This document shows positions 19,841 through 27,944 of a DNA stretch of 64,000 nt, one piece after another. The notes under the pieces are model-generated. The model was given only the letters and a program-made list of their open reading frames with translations. It searched no databases and was not told the origin of the DNA. Both the position numbers and the translations under genes were made by a program. The first letter of the stretch is position 1. Each line of letters opens with the position of its first letter. This stretch comes from Psychroserpens mesophilus (lineage in GTDB: Bacteria > Bacteroidota > Bacteroidia > Flavobacteriales > Flavobacteriaceae). The DNA lies in the NCBI RefSeq assembly GCF_000826645.1, contig NZ_JXJP01000006.1, positions 62,001 to 126,000 on the forward strand, written 5' to 3'.

Positions 19841-22800
19841 ATGAAAAAAATTTTGCTGTTATGTTTTTATCCATTTTTTATGTTTGGTCAAATCCAAATT
19901 GGTCAAGATATTAATGGAGAAGCAGCACAAGATATATCTGGAGAACTTATAAGTTTATCAGGTGATGGCAATACAGTTGCAGTAGCTGCTGTCGCTAATG
20001 ATGCTAATGGAAGTAATTCCGGTCATGTGCGTGTTTATACTTACCAAAATGATTTATGGACACAATTAGGAAATGATATCGATGGACAAGCGACGGATAA
20101 TTTATTAGGATCTTCTGTAAGTTTATCTAATGATGGTCGCATAGTTGCTATTGGTGCTTCTGGAACTTCTGGAATTGGTACTTTTGCTGGGCAAGTACGT
20201 ATATATGAATATCAAGGTGGTTCATGGACACAAATAGGAAGTGATATTAATGGTGAACAATTTAATGATCAACTTGGTACACGTTATGTTAGTCTATCAA
20301 GTGATGGGAGCGTTTTAGCTATAGGAGCACATGGAGTTGATTCAAATGGAGCATCATCAGGACAAGTGCGCATATATGAATACCAGAGTGGTTCATGGAG
20401 TCAAGTTGGCAACTCCATTGATGGTGAAGCTGGAGGTGATCAATCGGGATTTTCAGTTAGTTTATCAAACAATGGCGATATAGTAGCTATAGGAGCAAAT
20501 TCAAATGACGGCATTAATGGAAATCTTTCAGGTCATGTACGTGTATATGAGAATTTAGGTGGTTCATGGACACAAATAGGTAGTGACATTGATGGTGAAG
20601 CTGCAATAGACTCTTCTGGATATTCAGTCAGCTTATCTGGTGATGGTACTACAGTAGCAATTGGGGCACCTTCAAATGACGGTAATGGAAATGGTTCTGG
20701 TCACGTACGTGTGTATGAGAACCAAGGAGGGTCTTGGAATCAGATAGGTAGTGATATAGATGGAGAAGCTGCAGGAAGTCAATTAGGACTTTCTGTAAGT
20801 TTATCGGGAGATGGTGATATTTTGGCTCTGGGATCACCAGGGAATAATAATTATTTAGGACAAGCACGTATTTATGAAAATCAAGGGGGTTTGTGGACTC
20901 AAGTATTTGATTACATTGATGGTGAATCAGAAGGAGATCGTTTTGGATATTCAGTTAGCTTGTCAGGTGATGGTAGTCGGGTAGCTGTAGGAGCACCTTA
21001 TAGGGATGATAACGGAGTAAACTCGGGTCAAGTAAAAGTTTTTAGTACAGCTTCAACTTCAATTCCTATTGCAACTCAGCCACAAAATCTCCTAGAATGT
21101 GATAATGACAATGATGGATTTTTTGAATTTGATTTAACAACCCAAGATATAATTATTTTAGACGGACAGTCTACTGTTTCTTTTGAGGTTTTGTATTTCG
21201 CTTCTAATGCTGACTTTATAGCGAATACGCCAATTACTAATCCTGAAGCTTATACAAATACCGAAGCTTATGCCTCTGAAAATATAATAGTTAGTGTTAG
21301 AAATATAAACAATGCTAATTCTGAAGCTATTACTAATTTCAACATTCAGGTTTATGATAATCCAACACCAAATTTAAATGTACCCTCAATAATAAGTTGT
21401 GATAACACTAGTTTTGGAACAGAGACAGATGGCATAATCGTTTTTGATTTAACCCAAAACGAAACTACAATACTAAATGGTCAATCTTCTTCAGACTTTC
21501 AAGTTTTTTATTACAATGACGCTGAATTAAATAATCAAATTACGACTCCAGCCAATTATCAAAATACAAATTTTTCTGAAACAATTTATGTTGAAGTTGT
21601 AAATAACAACAATATAAATTGTGTGGCAGAAACAATATTTAATATAGAGGTTTATGAATTGCCATCAGTGATGCCATCAGTAACTTTAAGTCAATGTGAT
21701 GATGATTTAGATGGTTATAGTACTTTTAATTTAACCGAAGTAGTTGATGAAATCACTACAAATTCATTAAACGAAACTATTACATTTTATGAGTCACAAA
21801 TGGATGCTGAAAATGAAAATAACCCTATAACTAATACGTCATCTTATATTAATGAGATTGTAAGTGCAGATTCTGTTTGGGCTAGAATTGAAAATAATTA
21901 TGGCTGTTTTAAAACATCAGAAGTGAATCTTATTGTATCAACCACTCAGATTCCATTAACATTTTCGAGAAATTTTTATGAATGTGATGATAGTGTAGAT
22001 GGAAACAATTCTAATGGTATTTCTTCTTTTGATTTCAGTTCTGTTACAGCAGAAATTGAAAACTTATTTCCATTGGGTCAACAATTAGTAATTACTTACT
22101 ACACTAATTTGACTAATGCATTAACAGAGACAAATGCAATTACAGATATTACAGATCACAGGAATGTTGGATCACCAAATATGCAAGACATTTATATTCG
22201 TGTTGAGAGTGTTGATAATGATTGCTTAAGTTTAGGACAACATATTACATTACATGTTGAATCCGTTCCAATTGCTTATCCAGTATCTGTCCCTGTAGTT
22301 TGTGATGCCGATGGAGATGGTATATATGCTTTTGATACTTCCGCTTTAGAATCTGATATAATTGGTGATCAAACTAATATAACTGTTAGCTATACAGATG
22401 GAAATGGTAATCCATTGCCAAGTCCATTACCAAACCCTTTCAATACATCTACAGTAACAATTACTGTAAGAGTTACCAACTCTTTATCTCAAAATTCTAA
22501 TGAGGCATGTTTTGATGAAGTTACCATTGATTTTGTTGTTGAGAATGTTGCTATTGCTTATCCCATCGAAGATGTGGTAGTATGTGATGATAATAATGAT
22601 GGGCTTTATTCTTTTGATACTTCAGCTTTTGAAGATATCATATTAAACGGGCAGACCGGAATGAATGTTTCATATTTTGATGATATGGGTAATCAATTAC
22701 TAAGCCCGCTTCCAAATCCATTTATTACGAGCACCATTGAGATAACCGCTAAGGTTGAGAATTTATCAAATGCATCATGCTATGACGAAACTATAATTAA

Positions 22801-23500
22801 TTTAATTGTAATTGAGCAACCTGTTTTAGCAATGGATGATTTATGGTCTATCTGTGAAGGAGAAGCAATTGAATTAATTGCAGATACTGGTTATGATGAA
22901 TACCTCTGGTCAACTGGAGAAATCACACAGTCTATTATTGTAGATTCAATAGGAGCTTATGAAGTAATTGCTACAAATGTATATAATAATATTAGATGTG
23001 AAGATTCACTAATTGTTAACGTAGTTAATTCTGAAGAGCCATCTATTACTGGTATTGAAACAATAGACTGGTCTCTCAGTAACAATGAAATAATTGTGAC
23101 TGTCGCAGGTAATGCAGATTACGAATACTCTATTGATGGAATCAATTTTCAAAACTCAAATCATTTTACAAATTTATATGCAGGTGAGTATATCGTTCAT
23201 GTCAGAAGCGCATGTGGCGAAGTAATGCAGGATGTATATTTATTATATTACCCAAAATTCTTTACACCTAATAATGATCGCTATCATGATTATTGGCAAC
23301 TATACGGAGCAAATAATGAACCAAATAATATAGTCTATATCTATGATAGATACGGAAAATTATTGAAACAGATGAGCCCAAAAGGTCTAGGCTGGGATGG
23401 AACTTTTAATGGAAGTGAAATGCCTTCAAATGATTACTGGTTTGTTTTAGAACGTCAAAACGGCAAAACTTATCATGGGCATTTTACGTTAAAGAGATAA
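19841..23500 (+). CDS. Secreted seven-repeat propeller protein with type B T9SS sorting domain
   Basis: A 1219-residue exported protein. The signal peptide is MKKILLLCFYPFFMFGQ. Residues about 18-405 hold seven repeats of about 57 residues with the pattern IGSDIDGEA...G.SVSLSGDG..VAIGAP...G..SGHVRVYE...GSWT, as in FG-GAP/integrin-type beta-propellers. Next come about five repeats starting with a Cys-Asp-rich motif (ECDNDNDGFFEFDLT, CDDDLDGYSTFNLT, CDADGDGIYAFDTS), typical of Flavobacteriaceae surface proteins and possibly calcium-binding. The end (FFTPNNDRYHDYW, IYDRYGKLLKQMSPKGLGWDG) is a type B (gliding-type) CTD that directs type IX secretion. Ligand unknown; adhesion is a guess. It sits between the SRAP gene and a duplicated SRAP tail. 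Confidence 0.85.
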   Translation: MKKILLLCFYPFFMFGQIQIGQDINGEAAQDISGELISLSGDGNTVAVAAVANDANGSNSGHVRVYTYQNDLWTQLGNDIDGQATDNLLGSSVSLSNDGRIVAIGASGTSGIGTFAGQVRIYEYQGGSWTQIGSDINGEQFNDQLGTRYVSLSSDGSVLAIGAHGVDSNGASSGQVRIYEYQSGSWSQVGNSIDGEAGGDQSGFSVSLSNNGDIVAIGANSNDGINGNLSGHVRVYENLGGSWTQIGSDIDGEAAIDSSGYSVSLSGDGTTVAIGAPSNDGNGNGSGHVRVYENQGGSWNQIGSDIDGEAAGSQLGLSVSLSGDGDILALGSPGNNNYLGQARIYENQGGLWTQVFDYIDGESEGDRFGYSVSLSGDGSRVAVGAPYRDDNGVNSGQVKVFSTASTSIPIATQPQNLLECDNDNDGFFEFDLTTQDIIILDGQSTVSFEVLYFASNADFIANTPITNPEAYTNTEAYASENIIVSVRNINNANSEAITNFNIQVYDNPTPNLNVPSIISCDNTSFGTETDGIIVFDLTQNETTILNGQSSSDFQVFYYNDAELNNQITTPANYQNTNFSETIYVEVVNNNNINCVAETIFNIEVYELPSVMPSVTLSQCDDDLDGYSTFNLTEVVDEITTNSLNETITFYESQMDAENENNPITNTSSYINEIVSADSVWARIENNYGCFKTSEVNLIVSTTQIPLTFSRNFYECDDSVDGNNSNGISSFDFSSVTAEIENLFPLGQQLVITYYTNLTNALTETNAITDITDHRNVGSPNMQDIYIRVESVDNDCLSLGQHITLHVESVPIAYPVSVPVVCDADGDGIYAFDTSALESDIIGDQTNITVSYTDGNGNPLPSPLPNPFNTSTVTITVRVTNSLSQNSNEACFDEVTIDFVVENVAIAYPIEDVVVCDDNNDGLYSFDTSAFEDIILNGQTGMNVSYFDDMGNQLLSPLPNPFITSTIEITAKVENLSNASCYDETIINLIVIEQPVLAMDDLWSICEGEAIELIADTGYDEYLWSTGEITQSIIVDSIGAYEVIATNVYNNIRCEDSLIVNVVNSEEPSITGIETIDWSLSNNEIIVTVAGNADYEYSIDGINFQNSNHFTNLYAGEYIVHVRSACGEVMQDVYLLYYPKFFTPNNDRYHDYWQLYGANNEPNNIVYIYDRYGKLLKQMSPKGLGWDGTFNGSEMPSNDYWFVLERQNGKTYHGHFTLKR

Positions 23501-23501
23501 T

Positions 23502-23624
23502 CTTGGAACATATCCAGAGAGTAAAGGGTTGTTTAGTCCAAAGGTTGATAGTAATGTAGAGAGTATTATTGAGAAAGTTGATTATCCCGAATTAAAGCCT
23601 TTAATGAAAATAATCGTACAATAA
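23502..23624 (+). pseudogene. Fragment of an SRAP gene, C-terminal 40 codons
   Basis: The frame starting one base after the stop of the large secreted-protein gene reads LGTYPESKGLFSPKVDSN, then VESIIEKVDYPELK, and ends in TAA. It aligns with the C-terminus of the SRAP protein encoded at 18861-19598 (LETYTVSKDLFNTKIDSN, then VESIIDKVDYPEL). About 44 of 51 bases agree in the best stretch, by hand count. It has no start codon and no other SRAP domain. This is a remnant of a second SRAP copy or of the original gene end displaced by an insertion. Confidence 0.75.
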
Positions 23625-23640
23625 TCGTACAATTCACAAA

Positions 23641-23684
23641 ACAAAAAATCCGTAAACACTTGTATTTGAGCGATTTACGGATTT
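23641..23684 (-). terminator. Rho-independent terminator of tRNA-Ser
   Basis: Read on the minus strand, AAATCCGTAAA (23684-23674) pairs with TTTACGGATTT (23656-23646) in an 11-bp stem with a 17-base loop, followed by a T-run. It starts 6 bases beyond the tRNA 3' end. Confidence 0.75.
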
Positions 23685-23690
23685 ATAAAG

Positions 23691-23775
23691 CGGAGAAAGA
23701 GGGATTCGAACCCCCGGAGGTGTGACCCTCAACAGTTTTCAAGACTGCCGCATTCGACCACTCTGCCATTTCTCC
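23691..23775 (-). tRNA. tRNA-Ser (anticodon TGA)
   Basis: Its 85 bases on the minus strand fold as a class II tRNA. The acceptor stem is GGAGAAA/TTTCTCC with discriminator G. The D arm follows, then anticodon loop CTTGAAA with TGA, a long variable arm as expected for Ser, and T arm GGGGGTTCGAATCCCTC. CCA is not encoded. The 3' end faces the secreted-protein gene and the SOS and defence region, the orientation expected if mobile elements used this tRNA as an integration site. Confidence 0.95.
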
Positions 23776-23871
23776 AGTAGTGTCTCATTAGGTATTTCCT
23801 AAATGCGAGTGCAAATATAGAACCCTTTTTTATTTCTTTCAAATAAAACCTAATATTTTTAATGCAATTTA

Positions 23872-23934
23872 TGATGATATTGATTTAATTAATGATGTAG
23901 GTGATTTAATTAATATCATCAAAGCTTATTTTTG
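23872..23934 (+). promoter_or_regulatory. Promoter with flanking inverted repeat upstream of nitroreductase gene
   Basis: TATTTTTG at 23927-23934 matches the Bacteroidota -7 element TAnnTTTG, 19 bases before the ATG at 23954. Just upstream, TGATGATATT (23872-23881) and AATATCATCA (23912-23921) form a 10-base inverted repeat. Between its arms GATTTAATTAAT occurs twice (23882 and 23902). The arrangement suggests an operator next to the promoter; no regulator is identified. Confidence 0.5.
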
Positions 23935-23953
23935 CAGGTATAATTAGAACACT

Positions 23954-24583
23954 ATGGATATAATAGATCACTTAAAATGGCGCTATGCTACAAAAAAGTT
24001 TAATCCTTTAAAAGTAATTCCAGATGAGAAATTACAAACTATAAAGGAGGCTTTTAATCTTACTGCCACTTCTTTTGGCTTACAAACAGTGAGCTTACTG
24101 GTTGTTTCAGATAAAGATATAAGAGAACAACTAGTGTCACATTCATACCAACAAAGACAGGTGTTAGAAGCTTCACATTTATTGATTATTTGTATTCAAG
24201 ATGATATTTCAGATTCTGATGTTGATAAATTGTTTGATACTGTATCAAGTTTGAGACAAACCCCTTCAGAAGTTTTAGAACCCTACAGAAAGGATTTAAA
24301 ACATATGATGCAAAAAATGTCTAAAACACAACGCCAGGAATGGTCTGTAAAACAAGCCTATATTGCCTTAGGTAATTTGATGACTGTGTGTGCTATTGAA
24401 CGTATTGATGCTTGTCCGATGGAAGGCTTTATTCCTCAAGAATATGATACTGTATTGAAGCTTAAGGAACGAAACTTAAAATCAGTATTATTGCTTCCGA
24501 TTGGCTATCGAGCTGAAGATGATAAGTTTGCTAGGTTTGAAAAAGTTAGAAAAACGCTTGATGAGGCAGTTATTACTTTATAA
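23954..24583 (+). CDS. NAD(P)H-dependent nitroreductase family oxidoreductase
   Basis: A 209-residue FMN-dependent oxidoreductase of the NfsB type. The N-terminus IIDHLKWRYATKKFNP is the usual FMN-phosphate binding start of the family (R-x-S/T-x-R/K-F). Then come SFGLQTVSLLVVSD, KQAYIALGNLMTVCAIERIDACPMEG (a helix at the dimer interface and flavin pocket) and a C-terminal LLLPIGYRAEDDKFARFEKVRK. Likely acts in the cytoplasm on nitro or quinone compounds; the substrate cannot be told. It is monocistronic with its own TAnnTTTG promoter and the gene after it has its own promoter too. Confidence 0.9.
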   Translation: MDIIDHLKWRYATKKFNPLKVIPDEKLQTIKEAFNLTATSFGLQTVSLLVVSDKDIREQLVSHSYQQRQVLEASHLLIICIQDDISDSDVDKLFDTVSSLRQTPSEVLEPYRKDLKHMMQKMSKTQRQEWSVKQAYIALGNLMTVCAIERIDACPMEGFIPQEYDTVLKLKERNLKSVLLLPIGYRAEDDKFARFEKVRKTLDEAVITL

Positions 24584-24595
24584 TTTTCACAATTG

Positions 24596-24627
24596 TTTTG
24601 AACCACTTCACTATTGTACTATATTTG
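24596..24627 (+). promoter_or_regulatory. Promoter upstream of thioredoxin-like gene
   Basis: TTTTG at 24596-24600 and TATATTTG at 24620-24627 are separated by 19 bases and match both parts of the Bacteroidota sigma consensus (TTTG, then TAnnTTTG). Transcription would begin near 24634, about 20 bases before the ATG at 24655. This excludes the in-frame TTG at 24598 as a start codon. Confidence 0.6.
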
Positions 24628-24654
24628 TTTCATTCACTTTTTAATATTGAAGCT

Positions 24655-25077
24655 ATGAAAAATTTAACCATAATATTCCTACTAATAGTTAGTGTAAACC
24701 TTTCAGCACAAACTAAAACACAAAACTGGTTAACAGATTACCAAGAAGCGACTAAAACTTCAGAAACACGTAACAATCCGATTTTAGTATTTGTTACTGA
24801 TAACACCAATAGTGAGAAGTTCAATTTATTGCAAGATGAAGTTTTCAACTCAGAAATTTTTAAGAGATACGCATCCAGCTTTGTTTTGTTAAAATTAGAT
24901 GTAACCTCTGATTCTTATCACAAACGTTTAGCGTCTCATTATACTAAAAGTAATAATGTTCCAGCACTAGTTTTAATAGACGACAAAGGGAATTCGATTG
25001 AAAAAGCATTGACTGAAATAAATTCTAAAAATATTTCAGAGTTTATGGCGTTTTTGAAAACTAAGACGAAATATTAA
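24655..25077 (+). CDS. Exported thioredoxin-fold protein lacking the CxxC motif
   Basis: A 140-residue protein starting MKNLTIIFLLIVSVNLSAQ, a signal peptide. The mature part has the DUF255/thioredoxin_7 order: NWLTDYQEATKTSE, then NPILVFVTDN, FNSEIFKRYASSFVLLKLDVT, and VPALVLIDDKG with the cis-Pro of the thioredoxin fold. The position of the CxxC active site reads TDNTNSEK, so there are no redox cysteines and no oxidoreductase activity is expected; a chaperone or binding role is possible. I chose the ATG at 24655 because a promoter lies between it and the alternative TTG at 24598. The DegT gene starts one base after its stop, so the two are coupled. Confidence 0.7.
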   Translation: MKNLTIIFLLIVSVNLSAQTKTQNWLTDYQEATKTSETRNNPILVFVTDNTNSEKFNLLQDEVFNSEIFKRYASSFVLLKLDVTSDSYHKRLASHYTKSNNVPALVLIDDKGNSIEKALTEINSKNISEFMAFLKTKTKY

Positions 25078-25078
25078 G

Positions 25079-26278
25079 ATGCCAGGATTTGAATTATTTG
25101 GCGATTTAGAACGCAAAGAAGTTAATGATGTATTAGATAACGGCGTTTTAATGCGTTATGGTTTTGATGGCATGCGCAAAGGGCATTGGAAAGCTAAAGC
25201 ATTAGAGACAGAACTTAAACATACATTTAAAATAAATCATGTTCAACTAGTTTCTAGTGGAACTGCAGCAGTTTCAGTTGCTCTTGCTTCTGCTGGAGTT
25301 GGAGCAGGAGATGAGGTTATTATGCCAACATTTACATTTGTAGCTAGTTTTGAAGCCATAATGATGCTAGGAGCTATTCCTGTTCTTGTAGATATTGACG
25401 ACACGCTGACTTTAGATCCAAAAGCTGTTGAAGAGGCTATTACCGAAAAAACTAAAGCGGTCATGATTGTTCAAATGTGTGGAAGTATGGGTGATATGAA
25501 TGCACTTCGAAATATCTGTACAAAACATAATCTTCTTTTTGTTGAAGATGCCTGTCAGGCGATTGGTGGAACTTATGAAGGAAAACCATTAGGAAGTATT
25601 GCTGATTTAGGTTGTTTTTCATTCGATTTTGTAAAAACAATTACCTGTGGAGAAGGCGGAGCTGTGATAACAAATAAGGCAGAATATTATAAGAATGCTG
25701 ACCATTACAGCGATCATGGTCATGATCATGTTGGTCAGGATAGAGGTGCAGAAACGCATCCGTTTTTAGGTTATAATTTCAGATTGTCAGAATTACATGC
25801 TGCTGTCGGTTTAGCTCAGGTAAAACGATTGCCAGAATTTTTAGCTATTCAAAAAAGGAATTATACCATCTTGCGTGATGCTCTAAGTCAGGTGCCTGGT
25901 GTCACGTTTAGAAGAGTTCCTGAAGGCGGTGAAGAGAGTTATGCATTTCTGAATTTCTTTTTACCAGACTTAGAAACTGCACGAGAAGTGTCTACTGCGT
26001 TTAAAAATAATGGTATAGATGCTTGTTTTCACTACTATGATAATAATTGGCACTACATACGGAAATGGGATCATTTAAAAAACGTGAAATCACTATACCC
26101 AATTTCTAAAGAAGTTAAACAAGGATTAGAAACTCTTCAGAATAGAAAATTCGAACAATCTGATCACTTCATTGCTAGAAATATATCTTGTTTAATTAAA
26201 CTGTCATGGTCTGAAGAAGAAGTTAGTAAACGAGCTACTAACATGGTTTCTTGTGTTCAAAAAGCTTTAAATAACTAA
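25079..26278 (+). CDS. DegT/DnrJ/EryC1/StrS family PLP-dependent aminotransferase
   Basis: A 399-residue PLP enzyme. Sugar aminotransferases of this family make amino-sugars from nucleotide-linked keto-sugars. Seen are the substrate-loop region LVSSGTAAVSVALASAGVG, EVIMPTFTFVASFEAI, VEDACQAIGGTYEGK (Asp binding the PLP pyridine N), and the Schiff-base Lys186 in DFVKTITCGEGG. The typical GYNFRLSELHAAVGLAQVKRL follows. The N-terminus (ELFGDLERKEVNDVLDNGVLMRYGF) is typical of a subgroup seen apart from polysaccharide clusters. There are no glycosyltransferase or nucleotide-sugar genes nearby, so the substrate is unknown; the only neighbour in the operon is the thioredoxin-fold gene. Confidence 0.88.
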   Translation: MPGFELFGDLERKEVNDVLDNGVLMRYGFDGMRKGHWKAKALETELKHTFKINHVQLVSSGTAAVSVALASAGVGAGDEVIMPTFTFVASFEAIMMLGAIPVLVDIDDTLTLDPKAVEEAITEKTKAVMIVQMCGSMGDMNALRNICTKHNLLFVEDACQAIGGTYEGKPLGSIADLGCFSFDFVKTITCGEGGAVITNKAEYYKNADHYSDHGHDHVGQDRGAETHPFLGYNFRLSELHAAVGLAQVKRLPEFLAIQKRNYTILRDALSQVPGVTFRRVPEGGEESYAFLNFFLPDLETAREVSTAFKNNGIDACFHYYDNNWHYIRKWDHLKNVKSLYPISKEVKQGLETLQNRKFEQSDHFIARNISCLIKLSWSEEEVSKRATNMVSCVQKALNN

Positions 26279-26377
26279 TTATTCTCAATATAGTTCCTTT
26301 TTTAAGGTTGTAGTGTTTTTGTATGGGTTAATTGTTTTCATCTTCTAGATGTTACCAATATCTTTCAAAAAAACTCT

Positions 26378-27937
26378 ATGAAGCAATGTTATACGCTTAC
26401 GGCTATTTTACTATTTATAATTGAATTTGGATTCGCACAACAAATGCCTATTGATTTTAGTGGAAATTCTGATGGATTTACAGCTTTTGCTAATAGTGGA
26501 TTTTCATTTAATGTAGATCCTGAAAATGCTACAAATGAAGTCGGACAATTCTTTAATGATGGTTCAGAGCCTTGGCAAGGATTTTATATTGATTTAACAA
26601 TACCAGTAGATTTAGCTCAAGAACAACAAATTACATTATCTTTTTATCAGTTCGATCCAAACGCTCATAATATATATTTGAAGTTTGAAAATGGAAATGG
26701 TCCAGATGTAGAAGTAGTTCAAAACACTTCTGGTTCAGGTTGGACTAATAATTTAGTTTTTGATTTCTCGAACGCTATAATTAGTGGTACAAATGACTCT
26801 TTTAACGCAACAGGATCATATAACAGGTTAGTAATTTTTATAGATGGTGGAGTAAACATATCTGGAACGTATTTGGTCGATGATATCGATAATGGTCTTG
26901 AACCTTACAATCCTAATGAATTAGATGTAGTTTATACTGATTTAGTTTGGGCAGACGAATTTAATGCTAATGGGGCAGTGGATGCTAATAATTGGTTTCA
27001 TCAAACACAGTTACCTGCCGGAGGAAGTTGGTTTAATGGAGAACAACAACATTATACTAATCGTATACAAAATTCTTTTGTTGAAAACGGATTTTTAAAC
27101 ATAGTAGCTATCAACGAAAGCTTTACAGATCAAGGCGAAACAAAGAATTACACTTCAGCAAAATTGAACTCAAAATTTGCGTTCACCTATGGTCGAATTG
27201 ATGTAAGAGCAAAGCTTCCATTTGGAGATGGTACCTGGCCCGCAATATGGATGTTGGGAAAAAATATAAATGAAGATGGTGCTTATTGGGATAATCAAGG
27301 TTTTGGAACAACGAGTTGGCCAGCATGTGGTGAAATAGATGTTATGGAACACGGACTGGGACCTACAAATCATGTAAGTAGTGCCATTCATGCGCCTTGT
27401 GAGGGATGCTTTGGAAATACAATGCATTATCAAGCCTATGTATTAAATGATGTAGCAAATGATTTTCACGTGTATTCTGTAAATTGGTCTCCAAATCAAA
27501 TTACATTTTTAATTGATGATGTTGGATTTTATACCTATAATCCTGCTGTTAAAGACAATTCTACATGGCCATTTTATGAAGATCAGTATATACTTCTCAA
27601 CATAGCGATGGGAGGAATTGCAGGACCAATAGATGCAAATTTCAATCAGAGTAGCATGATTATTGATTACGTTAGAATTTTTCAAAATGTACTTAGTAAT
27701 GATGACATTTTTACAGATAATTTTAAAATAGCACCAAATCCGACATCAGATGTCTTTAAAATCATAACTGAAAAAATAATTGATTCTATAGAACTGTATA
27801 CAATTTTAGGACAATTGGTGTTAAAAGAAGAAGGACATGTCAATCAAGTGAATGTTCAAAACCTAAAACCCGGAATGTACATATTAAAGTTGTATTCAGA
27901 AGAAATCATTGTATCTAAAAGAATAATCGTGGATTAG
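26378..27937 (+). CDS. Secreted glycoside hydrolase family 16 beta-glucanase with T9SS type A domain
   Basis: A 519-residue enzyme, probably a laminarinase or related endo-beta-glucanase. After the signal peptide (ending IEFGFAQQ) comes a carbohydrate-binding-like beta domain (about 20-185). The GH16 catalytic domain (about 185-435) has the family motif GEIDVMEHG: nucleophile E319, D321 and acid/base E324. WFNGEQQHYTNR and TWPAIWMLG line the cleft. A short C-terminal sorting domain (APNPTSDVFKI, YTILGQLVLKEEG, LKPGMYILKLYS) sends it through type IX secretion. It stands alone with no SusCD pair in the window, so it is not part of an obvious polysaccharide utilisation locus. Confidence 0.92.
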   Translation: MKQCYTLTAILLFIIEFGFAQQMPIDFSGNSDGFTAFANSGFSFNVDPENATNEVGQFFNDGSEPWQGFYIDLTIPVDLAQEQQITLSFYQFDPNAHNIYLKFENGNGPDVEVVQNTSGSGWTNNLVFDFSNAIISGTNDSFNATGSYNRLVIFIDGGVNISGTYLVDDIDNGLEPYNPNELDVVYTDLVWADEFNANGAVDANNWFHQTQLPAGGSWFNGEQQHYTNRIQNSFVENGFLNIVAINESFTDQGETKNYTSAKLNSKFAFTYGRIDVRAKLPFGDGTWPAIWMLGKNINEDGAYWDNQGFGTTSWPACGEIDVMEHGLGPTNHVSSAIHAPCEGCFGNTMHYQAYVLNDVANDFHVYSVNWSPNQITFLIDDVGFYTYNPAVKDNSTWPFYEDQYILLNIAMGGIAGPIDANFNQSSMIIDYVRIFQNVLSNDDIFTDNFKIAPNPTSDVFKIITEKIIDSIELYTILGQLVLKEEGHVNQVNVQNLKPGMYILKLYSEEIIVSKRIIVD

Positions 27938-27944
27938 AACTTTA

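Noticed and set aside
19841-21060. Tandem DNA repeat in the secreted propeller gene as a mobile or unstable repeat
   Set aside because: The DNA copies have diverged and the seven-fold periodicity is explained by protein blades.
24598-24654. Longer N-terminus for the thioredoxin-like protein from a TTG start
   Set aside because: The stretch contains a full TTTG/TAnnTTTG promoter, and the ATG at 24655 begins a clean signal peptide.
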